Shown here: one piece after another, positions 26,483 to 34,444 of the stretch
Layout of the letters: each line of letters begins with the position of its first letter
Numbering within the stretch: position 1 is the stretch's first letter
Assembly: GCF_000279145.1 (NCBI RefSeq)
Contig: NC_018178.1
Span: forward strand, 434,001-498,000
Direction: 5' to 3'
Length of the DNA stretch: 64,000 nucleotides
Source of the DNA: Melioribacter roseus P3M-2
GTDB taxonomy: Bacteria > Bacteroidota > Ignavibacteria > Ignavibacteriales > Melioribacteraceae
Program-made: the position numbers and the translations under genes
Notes under the pieces: generated by a model
What the model was told of the DNA's origin: nothing
Seen by the model: only the letters and a program-made list of their open reading frames with translations
The model's database searches: none

Positions 26483-27088
26483 CTAAAATTGAACTCTGGG
26501 AGCTTCTTCAGCGCCGGTTGCAGCGCGGAAATACTCTTTTTCTTTGAAACCCGCCATATTGGCAATCAAAGCGGCGGGGAAACGTTTTATTTGCGTATTA
26601 TATTCCTGAACAACCTGATTATATTTCATTCTTTCCACTGCTATTCTGTTTTCCGTTCCTTCGAGCTGAGCCTGCAACTGAAGAAAGTTTTCGTTGGCTT
26701 TCAATTGGGGATAATTTTCCGAAACAACCAATAATCTCGATAACGCGCTGCTCAGCCCGTCCTGAGCCTGCTGGAATTTCCTGAAAGCTTCGGGGTCGCT
26801 TAACTGGTCGGGCGACAGTCTAATTTGACCGACTTTTGCTCTTGCTTCGGTAACCGCGGTATAAGTTTCTTTTTCGAAATTGGCCACTCCTTTGACTGTC
26901 TCCACCAGATTGGGAATCAGGTCATAACGCCGTTGATATTGATTTTCCACCTGACTCCAAGCCTGATTGACCTTTTCGTTCAAACCGATCAGATTATTGT
27001 AAACACCCACGCCCCATCCGACAATAACAAGAATAAGAATTACAAGCGCGGCGACTATACCGAGCGCAATCATTAAACCTTTTTTCAT
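26483..27088 (-). CDS. lemA: LemA family protein
   Basis: A 201-residue protein with an N-terminal membrane helix (ALVILILVIVGWGVGVYNN) followed by a long helical domain with the family motifs NEKVNQAWSQVENQYQRRYDLIPNLVETVKG, the SRLLVVSENYPQLKANENF stretch, and ERMKYNQVVQEYN. LemA proteins face outward from the inner membrane and are of unclear function. A strong AGGAGGT site precedes the ATG at 27088. Pairing with a TPM/YgcG gene 14 bases downstream is conserved in many bacteria and suggests a joint complex. Confidence 0.96.
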   Translation of the reverse strand: MKKGLMIALGIVAALVILILVIVGWGVGVYNNLIGLNEKVNQAWSQVENQYQRRYDLIPNLVETVKGVANFEKETYTAVTEARAKVGQIRLSPDQLSDPEAFRKFQQAQDGLSSALSRLLVVSENYPQLKANENFLQLQAQLEGTENRIAVERMKYNQVVQEYNTQIKRFPAALIANMAGFKEKEYFRAATGAEEAPRVQF

Positions 27089-27104
27089 CGTACCTCCTGA
27101 AATA

Positions 27105-28466
27105 TTAGTTTGTTAGACTTCTCATAGGGGCAGGAATTCTGCCGCCTCTGTTTATAAAACCCGAACTGCAAAGTTTTTTGACTTCCATGACCGGAGCTTT
27201 ACCCAGCAAACCGCCGTAATCCACAAAATCGCCGACCACTTTACCGAAAGCGGGAATTATTCTGACCGCGGTAGTTTTATCGTTAATCACACCGATAGCC
27301 GATTCGTCGGCGATTATACCGGCGATTGTTTCGACGGGAGTGTCTCCGGGTATTGCAATCATATCGAGTCCCACCGAACAAACAGCCGTCATAGCTTCGA
27401 GTTTTTCGAGAGTCAGATTCCCGTTTTGAACCGCCCGAATCATTCCCATATCTTCGCTGACCGGAATAAAAGCTCCGCTGAGACCTCCTACCGAAGAACT
27501 TGCCATCAAGCCGGCTTTCTTAACTGCGTCATTCAACATAGCCAGAGCCGCAGTTGTTCCCGGCGCGCCTACGTCTTCAAGTCCCATGGCTTTTAGAATG
27601 TCTCCTATACTGTCTCCCTCGGCGGGCGTGGGAGCCAAAGAGATATCGACTATGCCGAACGGGATGCCGTTTTTTTCGGCTACTTTCCTGCCGATTAATT
27701 CACCCGCTCGAGTAATCTTAAAAATAGTTTTTTTAATAACTTCAGCAAGTTGCTGCAAATCGACGCGTCCGGCTTCACGAATTGCGTCTAGCACAACGCC
27801 GGGCCCGCTAATACCGACATTTAACACTACTTCCGGCTCGCTGACGCCGTGGAATGCTCCTGCGACAAAAGGATTGTCTTCTACGGCATTGGCAAAGACA
27901 ACCAGTTTTGCGCAACCGATAGAATCGTGGTCTTTTGTTAATTCGGCGGTTTTTTTAATCGCTTCCGCCATCAATCTGACAGCGTCGATATTGATACCGG
28001 TTTTCGTGGAGGCCACATTGACGCTTGAACAAACACGTTTTGTCGAAGCCAACGCAAGCGGTATCGAATTAATTAATTCCCTTTCGCCGTTAGTCATTCC
28101 TTTTTGAACCAAGGCGGAATATCCGGCGATGTAATCGATGCCGATATCAGCAGCCGCTTTATCGAGAGTCCGAGCAATCTCTACGAATTCCTCTTCTTTG
28201 CAGGAATCGAACGGTATCGATATAGGCGTAACGGAGACTCTTTTATTGGCAATCGAGATACCGTATTGAGCTTCGATTTCCTTTGCGTACTTTACGTGAT
28301 TTTTCCCGTAACGAATTATCTTATCGTATATTTTCTGACAGGTTACTTTAATATTCCTGTCGGAGCAATCCCTCAAACTTATTCCCATTGTAACCGTACG
28401 GATGTCAAAGTGTTCGATTTCTGTCATCCGTATGGTTTCGAGGATTTCTTCGAATTCGTATTGCAT
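27105..28466 (-). CDS. UPF0210 (DUF711/PFL-like) protein
   Basis: A 453-residue cytoplasmic protein of the UPF0210 family, distantly related to pyruvate formate-lyase and ribonucleotide reductase folds. Recognisable segments are [22 protein letters not shown] at the start, [37 protein letters not shown]-type sequence and the [21 protein letters not shown] region near residue 310. No catalytic role is known. The gene follows UPF0237 (ACT domain) with a 29-base gap, a pair found together in many genomes, which suggests a shared regulatory or metabolic function linked to amino acids. Confidence 0.92.
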   Translation of the reverse strand: MQYEFEEILETIRMTEIEHFDIRTVTMGISLRDCSDRNIKVTCQKIYDKIIRYGKNHVKYAKEIEAQYGISIANKRVSVTPISIPFDSCKEEEFVEIARTLDKAAADIGIDYIAGYSALVQKGMTNGERELINSIPLALASTKRVCSSVNVASTKTGINIDAVRLMAEAIKKTAELTKDHDSIGCAKLVVFANAVEDNPFVAGAFHGVSEPEVVLNVGISGPGVVLDAIREAGRVDLQQLAEVIKKTIFKITRAGELIGRKVAEKNGIPFGIVDISLAPTPAEGDSIGDILKAMGLEDVGAPGTTAALAMLNDAVKKAGLMASSSVGGLSGAFIPVSEDMGMIRAVQNGNLTLEKLEAMTAVCSVGLDMIAIPGDTPVETIAGIIADESAIGVINDKTTAVRIIPAFGKVVGDFVDYGGLLGKAPVMEVKKLCSSGFINRGGRIPAPMRSLTN

Positions 28467-28495
28467 AAGCGGATAATCTTATTTTGTGATAGTGA

Positions 28496-28924
28496 TTAAA
28501 TTCTGTGCATAAATCTGAAAACGTCTTCGTGCTGCAAATATATTTTAATTTTAAGGTCTTCGGCGACCTTTTGCATTTCGCTTTGAACCTCGCTCAAATC
28601 TTTTGGCGAAGCCGTAATATCGATAATCATTATCATCGTAAAAAAGTCGCCCATAATTTTCTGACTCAAGTCGAGAATATCGCAACCGTTTTCCGCCAGC
28701 GCTTTTGTAACGGCAGCCACGATTCCGGGTTTATTCAATCCGAATGAAGTGAGAATAACCCTACCGGAATCCAGACTTTTGTTTTTCAGATCGATATTGT
28801 CGACGTTCATAGTTTCGATTTTGGAACGGACGGCATTTTTAATTTCGTCTTTTGTGGCTCCCAGCCCGAGTTCTTCGATAGTTTCGAGCGTAATTTTTCT
28901 TATAATATCTTCTGTGATTTTCAT
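28496..28924 (-). CDS. UPF0237-like ACT domain protein
   Basis: A 142-residue protein. Residues of about 55-140 form an ACT domain of the UPF0237/GcvR type (VILTSFGLNKPGIVAAVTKALAENGC, then GDFFTMIMIIDI). An N-terminal extension of about 50 charged residues is not seen in the common 90-residue form. ACT domains bind small ligands, often amino acids, so this is likely to be a sensor for the UPF0210 protein encoded next. The ATG shares an ATGA overlap with the upstream TPR gene. Confidence 0.88.
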   Translation of the reverse strand: MKITEDIIRKITLETIEELGLGATKDEIKNAVRSKIETMNVDNIDLKNKSLDSGRVILTSFGLNKPGIVAAVTKALAENGCDILDLSQKIMGDFFTMIMIIDITASPKDLSEVQSEMQKVAEDLKIKIYLQHEDVFRFMHRI

Positions 28925-29760
28925 GGTTTTGCTCCGTCGTAATTTAACTGGAAATATGCGAGCGCTTTATTATAGATTTCTTTGTTCCTCTTGTAAGCGT
29001 TTCTTTCCGCCGCTTGAATATTACCTCTGTAAAAGCGCAGCCATAAGAGAGCGCCGTTTGTCATGCCGTCGAAAATTCGCTCGGCTGCAAATGCCTCTGC
29101 CGTAAAATATCCGAACAATAAATTATACCCGAGCGACATAAATCCTTGCAGATAATTTCCCGTATAAATAAGACCACTTCCCGGCACAATATAAGAAATT
29201 GTTTTTGCAAAAGTAACCGAATATTTTTGCTCGATAACATTCCTGCATACGCGCTGCATATCATACGACAACTGATTTTCTTTTAAAATCCGATAAGCCT
29301 CGTCCCACTTATCGTTAAAAATATTAATCCAGGCTCTCCAGTAATTGAGAGAATCTCTTTTGTCGCCGAATCTTTCGTCTTTTTCAATTTCCTCAATAAT
29401 TTCGTCGGCTCTAGCCAGAGTGCCCCTCAATATATTTACTTTAATCATTTCGATTTTTGTCCTGAACTCTTTGCCTCTGTCATCGGCGTCGAGAGAAGCC
29501 TTGAAAAAATATTTTACGGCGTCGTCGAAGCGCGCGCCTGCTTTGTACGATTTCCCTATCATAAAATTAGAGTAATACGAATACTCGGACGGACTGTTTG
29601 TCAGTTCGGCAAAAAACCGGAGCCTTTTATATTCGGTGATAGCGTCGAAATAATTCCCGCTTTTATACAAACTGTCGGCTTTCGCTCTTATGCTCTCAAG
29701 CGAATTTTGAGCGCTTAAAGCGGAAAAAAACAGAAAGAATATCAAAAGTAATTTTTTCAT
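28921..29760 (-). CDS. Exported TPR protein with C-terminal DUF5683-like membrane module
   Basis: A 279-residue protein: signal peptide MKKLLLIFFLFFSALSAQ, then TPR-like helices (SLYKSGNYFDAITEYKRL near residue 31, SYKAGARFDDAVKYF near 72), then a C-terminal module with the motif SYIVPGSGLIYTGN (about 190) and a membrane-like helix followed by WLRFYRGNIQAAERNAY. The gene upstream ends with the same two motifs (IPGAGKIYTGN, and FYAGNIYGSVAAANIYN), so the two are paralogues. The Pro-Gly-x-Gly-x-x-Tyr-x-Gly motif resembles DUF5683/TM2-type membrane hairpins. It overlaps both neighbours by four bases. The function is unknown. Confidence 0.8.
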   Translation of the reverse strand: MKKLLLIFFLFFSALSAQNSLESIRAKADSLYKSGNYFDAITEYKRLRFFAELTNSPSEYSYYSNFMIGKSYKAGARFDDAVKYFFKASLDADDRGKEFRTKIEMIKVNILRGTLARADEIIEEIEKDERFGDKRDSLNYWRAWINIFNDKWDEAYRILKENQLSYDMQRVCRNVIEQKYSVTFAKTISYIVPGSGLIYTGNYLQGFMSLGYNLLFGYFTAEAFAAERIFDGMTNGALLWLRFYRGNIQAAERNAYKRNKEIYNKALAYFQLNYDGAKP

Positions 29761-30613
29761 TTTACATTCAAATCCGGCATGTAATAATTTCTTGACTCAA
29801 AATAAAATCTGATTTTTTTATCGGTATCGACGCGGATTCTCGCGTTGTAGATATTCGCAGCCGCAACCGATCCGTAAATATTACCCGCGTAAAAAGCCGC
29901 CGCCATACCCGCAAAGAGATAACCTCTGAATTTATGATCATGCTGAAAAGCCGAAACCGAGAGATAAGCCGTAAGACCCGTAACTATAAACGAAGCGATC
30001 CCGTCGCTAATGTTACCAGTATAAATTTTCCCTGCGCCCGGTATGATCGCCGACAGGATTCCCGCTTTCAATTCGCTTTTAACCGGCGGATTAAGTTTAA
30101 GATCATATAAACTTTTTATTTCGGTTTTGTTCGAATCCGGAAACGCCCCGAAAAACTCAGACGTGTCCGACGCCTTTTTGCCTTCGTACAGATACGATAT
30201 GGCGGACAGTAATTTCACGTTTGTTTTGTATTCTTCCGGTTGATAGACATCATATTCAGCCAATTTTCTGAAGTTATCCAAATTTCCGGTCAAAAAACAC
30301 GAAAGGTAAAATTTTAATTTTGCTTTCTCTCCAAGTTTCGAATTAAAGAAGAGCGATTTGAAATTAACGGCAGCCTCTTCGTAACGCCTCATATTAAAAA
30401 AACAATCGGCGTATTTAAATAGCGCCGTGTCGTTATGCGAAAATTTGAGATAAGCCCTGTATTCGTCGAGAGCGCGCAGATAGTCGTTAGAGTCATAAAG
30501 ATAATCGGCAAACTTCAGACGGTACTCGGGAGAATAAAAATCGAATTCGGCTGTTTGAGCGATAAGCCTGTTAGAAAACAAAAAAGAATTAGAAAAAGCT
30601 TACTTATCTTCAT
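29757..30613 (-). CDS. Exported TPR protein with DUF5683-like module; probable frameshift in signal peptide
   Basis: The main frame codes for TPR helices (KFADYLYDSNDYLRALDEYRAY, ALFKYADCFFNMRRYEEAAVNF) and a C-terminal module (SAIIPGAGKIYTGNISDG) like that of the next gene. As read, this frame can only start at a weak TTG at 30581 and lacks most of a signal peptide. An ATG at 30613, overlapping the YidD-like gene, opens MKISKLFLILF in another phase. One added T in the six-base run at 30580-30585 joins them into a normal signal peptide ending SNRLIAQ. I therefore annotate from 30613 with a single-base frameshift, either a sequencing error or real. Confidence 0.75.
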
Positions 30614-31019
30614 TCGGAATCGCCTGATATTTATTCGGTAATAAAGAATAGATTTCGGGAGGGTCGTAAAATTTTCCGCTTGCCGAGACGGGATAGTCTT
30701 CAAATCCTTTGAAAAAATTTATGTCTCTCACAAAACGGTCCGAAAACATCAGAAATCCTTTAAAAACGCCTTCCGATTTAATCGATCTGACGAAGAAAGC
30801 CGAACAGGAAGGCTCAAACGGACAATTGTCCCCGTCCACATCGGATATAAAATACCGATAACCGTTTGCAAGGAATGAAAGTAAATCGTTATTACTCCGT
30901 TGACTACTCTCGGTTTTTACCCGCGTATAGTTAGGCTCAACGGCATTCCATTTAGTCCATTCGGGTTGCGCGTTTAACGATGCGTATAAAATCAAAATAA
31001 ACAGATATACTCGTTTCAT
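30600..31019 (-). CDS. Exported YidD-like protein
   Basis: A 139-residue protein whose residues of about 55-120 match YidD: YRYFISDVDGDNCPFEPSCS corresponds to the family stretch Y-x-x-x-I-S-P ... C-R-F-x-P-T-C-S, followed by FFVRSIKSEGVFKGFLM and RFVRDINFFKGFEDYPV. YidD is normally a cytoplasmic, membrane-attached helper of YidC. This one starts with a signal peptide, MKRVYLFILILYASLNAQ, and lacks the second conserved Cys of the R-C-x-P motif. ATG at 31019 is chosen because it begins the signal peptide; an upstream ATG at 31067 does not. It is the first of three overlapping genes with the two TPR paralogues. Confidence 0.8.
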   Translation of the reverse strand: MKRVYLFILILYASLNAQPEWTKWNAVEPNYTRVKTESSQRSNNDLLSFLANGYRYFISDVDGDNCPFEPSCSAFFVRSIKSEGVFKGFLMFSDRFVRDINFFKGFEDYPVSASGKFYDPPEIYSLLPNKYQAIPNEDK

Positions 31020-31072
31020 AACTTTAATTAAGTTAAAGTGTACTAAAATAACTAAATTTAACGACAAGATGC

Positions 31073-31096
31073 AGGGCGGAGTAGGGATTCCGCCCT
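31073..31096. terminator. Hairpin between acyl-CoA dehydrogenase and YidD-like gene
   Basis: An eight-base stem AGGGCGGA (31073-31080) pairs with 31089-31096 across an eight-base loop. It lies just after the acyl-CoA dehydrogenase stop on the minus strand. The U-run that would follow on the minus strand is poor, so it may be a terminator of moderate strength or an mRNA end-stabilising hairpin. Confidence 0.5.
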
Positions 31097-31106
31097 TTAA
31101 AAATAA

Positions 31107-32255
31107 TTACTCGAAATGTTTTAATATTTCTCTAGCAATAACAATTCTCTGAATTTCCGATGTGCCTTCGTAAATTTCGGTAATTTTTGCGTCGCGCAGG
31201 TACCTTTCCACCAAATATTCCCTTACGTATCCGTAGCCTCCGTGAATTTGAATGGCTTCGAGCGAGTTTTCGACAGCGACTTTTGAAGAATATAATTTTG
31301 CCGTCGCAGCAGCTTCGATATAATCGATATGCTTATCCTTAAGAAATGCGGCTTTTAAAGTAAGGAGTTTAGCCGCTTCGAGATTAACCGACATATCTGC
31401 AAGCTTGAACTGAATTGCTTGCAGATTGGATATCTCGGTTCCGAAAGCTTTGCGGGTTTTGGAATACTTAACCGCAGCCGAGAAAGAGGCTTCCGCAATA
31501 CCGCAAGCTTGAGCCGCTATGCCGATTCGCCCGCCGTTCAATGTATTCATCGCCACATTAAAACCTTTTCCGACTTCCCAAAGAATATTTTCTTCGGGCA
31601 CTTCGCAATTTTCGAACAACAAGGAACACGTGTCGCTGCTACGGATGCCCAGTTTGTCTTCCTTTTTGCCGTGAGTAAATCCTGGAGTTCCTTTTTCTAC
31701 GATAAAGCAAGTAATTCCTTTGTGGCGTTTTACCCTGTCGGTTTGAGCGAACACAAGATAATAATCAGCGTTTATGCCGTTTGTAATCCAATTTTTAACG
31801 CCGTTAATAATCCACCTGTCGCCTTTTTTAACCGCCGATGTATGTTGATGAGTAGCGTCGCTGCCGGCTTCCGGTTCGGACAATGCAAATGCGCCTAATT
31901 TATCGCCCCTCGCCAGAGGTTTAAGATATTTTTCTTTCTGATAATCCGATCCCCATTCTTCCAATCCGTAGCAGACAAGCGAATTATTTACAGACATAAT
32001 CACTCCAAGACTCGCGTCCACTTTGGAAATCTCAATCATCGCCAGCACATAACTAACGGTGTCCAGTCCTGAGCCGTCGTATTCCGGAGACACCATCATG
32101 CCCATAAATCCCAGCTCCCCCATTTTTTTAACCAGATCGTGCGGAAATTCGGCGTTGATATCGCGATCGACGGCTGACGGAGCCGCTTCGTTTTCCGCAA
32201 ATTCTCTGGCCGCCTGTTGAATCAACAGATGTTCTTCGGTTAAATTAAAATCCAT
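31107..32255 (-). CDS. Acyl-CoA dehydrogenase
   Basis: A 382-residue FAD enzyme for alpha,beta-dehydrogenation of acyl-CoA. Motifs include FALSEPEAGSDATH (about 125), GVKNWITNG, the GRIGIAAQACGIAEASF helix and the C-terminal YEGTSEIQRIVIAREIL, whose Glu is the catalytic base of short- and medium-chain enzymes. The N-terminal MDFNLTEEHLLIQQAAREFAENE is typical of the butyryl-CoA dehydrogenase group. I start at ATG 32255, preceded by GGGAG; the frame could extend 52 codons upstream but that part is unlike the family. It is a monocistronic minus-strand gene, divergent from rlmN. Confidence 0.95.
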   Translation of the reverse strand: MDFNLTEEHLLIQQAAREFAENEAAPSAVDRDINAEFPHDLVKKMGELGFMGMMVSPEYDGSGLDTVSYVLAMIEISKVDASLGVIMSVNNSLVCYGLEEWGSDYQKEKYLKPLARGDKLGAFALSEPEAGSDATHQHTSAVKKGDRWIINGVKNWITNGINADYYLVFAQTDRVKRHKGITCFIVEKGTPGFTHGKKEDKLGIRSSDTCSLLFENCEVPEENILWEVGKGFNVAMNTLNGGRIGIAAQACGIAEASFSAAVKYSKTRKAFGTEISNLQAIQFKLADMSVNLEAAKLLTLKAAFLKDKHIDYIEAAATAKLYSSKVAVENSLEAIQIHGGYGYVREYLVERYLRDAKITEIYEGTSEIQRIVIAREILKHFE

Positions 32256-32360
32256 AAATGCTCCCGCATTCGTTAAAATTATTTTGTTTGATATGAAACT
32301 ACGGAATGGAATTTCGAATAGCAACCGAATTATTGACGGGCAATTAATCCCGCGAGTACA

Positions 32361-32368
32361 TATATTTG
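32361..32368 (+). promoter_or_regulatory. Candidate -7 element (TAnnTTTG) of rlmN
   Basis: The octamer TATATTTG matches the TAnnTTTG -7 element known from Bacteroidota promoters and ends only five bases before the rlmN ATG. Transcription from it would yield a leaderless or nearly leaderless mRNA. A clear -33 TTTG at the expected spacing is missing, so the call is tentative. Confidence 0.3.
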
Positions 32369-32373
32369 CCGTT

Positions 32374-33435
32374 ATGAATGGGAATTCTAAGAAAATATTA
32401 AAAGGGCTCACTCTGAACGAGCTGCGCAGTTACTTTGAATCGATAGGCGAGGCAAAGTACCGGGGAGATCAGCTTTTTAACTGGATTTATAACCACATTG
32501 TATTCGACCCCGAAGAGCTGTCCAATTTCCCGAAAAATTTACGCATCCGGCTGACTGAAGAAACCGAATTAATAACGTTGACGCTTCAGGACAAACAACA
32601 TTCGGTTTCGACGGGCACTGTCAAATACTTATTCTCTACAAAAGACGGACACAAAATAGAATCGGTGCTAATTCCCGACGGCGACAGAAATACTCTCTGT
32701 TTGTCCACGCAGGTAGGCTGCCCTCTCGATTGTAAATTCTGCGCTACGGGTTTAATGGGTTTCAAAAGAAATTTATCCGCCGGAGAAATTACAGACCAGT
32801 ATTTATTAATCGCTTCTGACTATGGGAAGGAAAAAATTACAAATATTGTTTTTATGGGAATGGGAGAGCCGCTAACGAATTACAGGAACACTCTTACAGC
32901 CATAGAAATATTCACACACGAACTATCCAAAAGTTTGAGCCGAAATCGTATTACGGTATCCACAGCGGGAATACCTGATAGAATAAGAGAGCTTGCCGAC
33001 AGCGGCTTACGAGTTAAACTTGCATTCTCGCTTCACTCCGCATTTGACGATATCCGCAACAAAATTATGCCCATAAATAAAAAATATCCGCTGGAAAAGA
33101 ATATAGAAGCATTGAAGTATTATGCGGCGAAAACAAAAACTCGGATTACTTTCGAATATACGATGCTTCGGGGCATAAACGACCGGGATGAAGACATTAA
33201 AGAATTAGCCAAAATATGCAGCAGGATTCCTTCCAAAATAAACATCATTCCGTTTAACAGCATAGAACATATGAATCCCGGAGGAATTTCCGCGGAATTG
33301 GAACCGACTCCATACGAAGAGATTATAAACTTTGCAGATAAATTGAGACAACGCAACATAAGCGTATTTATAAGAGATACGCAGGGCGACGACATTGCGG
33401 CTGCCTGCGGGCAACTGGCAGTTAAATACAACTAA
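32374..33435 (+). CDS. rlmN: 23S rRNA (A2503-C2)/tRNA (A37-C2) methyltransferase RlmN
   Basis: A 353-residue radical-SAM methyltransferase. The cluster motif C-x3-C-x2-C is CPLDCKFC (Cys116, Cys120, Cys123); the methyl-carrying Cys lies in the C-terminal AAACGQLA segment, and the MGMGEPLTNY motif binds SAM. The N-terminal helical domain LTLNELRSYFESIGEAKYRGDQLFNWIY is diagnostic for RlmN. I start at ATG 32374 because the family begins about there; a longer frame from 32284 adds 30 residues without similarity. No Shine-Dalgarno site is seen, in line with a leaderless transcript. Confidence 0.95.
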   Translation: MNGNSKKILKGLTLNELRSYFESIGEAKYRGDQLFNWIYNHIVFDPEELSNFPKNLRIRLTEETELITLTLQDKQHSVSTGTVKYLFSTKDGHKIESVLIPDGDRNTLCLSTQVGCPLDCKFCATGLMGFKRNLSAGEITDQYLLIASDYGKEKITNIVFMGMGEPLTNYRNTLTAIEIFTHELSKSLSRNRITVSTAGIPDRIRELADSGLRVKLAFSLHSAFDDIRNKIMPINKKYPLEKNIEALKYYAAKTKTRITFEYTMLRGINDRDEDIKELAKICSRIPSKINIIPFNSIEHMNPGGISAELEPTPYEEIINFADKLRQRNISVFIRDTQGDDIAAACGQLAVKYN

Positions 33436-33451
33436 ACAAAGAGGAGCAACC

Positions 33452-33961
33452 ATGAAAGCAGTAATCATCATCCTGCTTTCGTTTATTCAAGTTTATTCGC
33501 AATCGGAAGTGGAAAAAGCAAAAACCGTTTTAATACTGCCTTTTTACGAAAGAGAGTTTAACGTATCAAGCGAATTATATCATTCTCTCAAAACGGGTTT
33601 TATGAGAGAAGATTATATTGTATTGACAAACGATACCGTATGGAATAAAATTGACAGTCTCGATATTTCATTTAACGATATCGATTCCGAGATTGCCGAT
33701 TCGATAAAAAAAATAATCGACTGCGATTTAATAGTCTACGGAAGAATCGACGAAGACATTAAACCCCGCACTTCGCCTGCGCACGACAGAAACGTTTCTT
33801 ACAAGCCTTTTATAATAAAGGTATACGACACGCGTACCCAATCTCTGGTTCTCTACGAAAGGATTGAACTTATAAACAGGTGGGGACTTTTCAGCGACAA
33901 TACGGAAATACACGATATCGGATATAAAACGGCGTTGAAATTAAGAACGCGAGGGTATTAA
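33452..33961 (+). CDS. Small exported protein of unknown function
   Basis: A 169-residue protein with signal peptide MKAVIIILLSFIQVYSQ and a mixed alpha/beta body (VLILPFYEREFNVSSELYHSL, then DCDLIVYGRIDEDIKP). This pattern of a short hydrophobic strand, a call to a cellular response value and a YGRI strand recalls the FlgT/TolB-N-like or CsgG-like small periplasmic domains, but similarity is too weak to assign. GAGGAG precedes the ATG at 33452. The stop codon overlaps the ATG of the next gene (TAATG), so the two exported proteins are coupled. Confidence 0.72.
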   Translation: MKAVIIILLSFIQVYSQSEVEKAKTVLILPFYEREFNVSSELYHSLKTGFMREDYIVLTNDTVWNKIDSLDISFNDIDSEIADSIKKIIDCDLIVYGRIDEDIKPRTSPAHDRNVSYKPFIIKVYDTRTQSLVLYERIELINRWGLFSDNTEIHDIGYKTALKLRTRGY

Positions 33962-34395
33962 TGAAAAATCGTACGCTAGTTCTGATTGCGATAATTATTC
34001 TGTGCTGCGGCTGTGAGGAGACGAATTTCGAGCCGGAAACATATAATTTCCGGTTCGAGCAATTGCCCGGCTGCCAGACTCTGGTATATAATAATTTGGA
34101 GAAAGCCGGAGCGGACAGTTGCTTTAACTACAGCTTTTTCGAAAAATTAGTTATTGAATTTTGCGTAAGCGGTAATTGCTGTCCCGATTCCAATCGTTTC
34201 GCAGTCGAAAGTAAAGCGCTCGGCGATACTATTACAATATCGGTTCAGGACACTGCCGCCAATTTGTGCAGGTGTAATTGCAATTATATTATTTTAACCG
34301 AATTTCAGAATTTGACCGGGAACAATTATTTTGTCAAATGCACGGATAAGGAATCGGGCAGAGTTCTCTACTTGAAAGAAGTAAAGCGCCGCTGA
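33961..34395 (+). CDS. Cysteine-rich lipoprotein of unknown function
   Basis: A 144-residue protein with a lipoprotein signal ending in ILCCGC and about nine Cys residues in the mature part, including C-x-x-x-x-C and CRCNC clusters (SGNCCPDS, NLCRCNCNY). Such spacing suggests disulfide bonds in the periplasm or on the surface. No family is recognised. It follows the small exported protein with a one-base overlap and precedes the TonB receptor on the same strand. Confidence 0.72.
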   Translation: MKNRTLVLIAIIILCCGCEETNFEPETYNFRFEQLPGCQTLVYNNLEKAGADSCFNYSFFEKLVIEFCVSGNCCPDSNRFAVESKALGDTITISVQDTAANLCRCNCNYIILTEFQNLTGNNYFVKCTDKESGRVLYLKEVKRR

Positions 34396-34444
34396 CTTCT
34401 TCTTAATTAATTCGTCTAACACCGGTGAATATTCTTTGTTTTGT

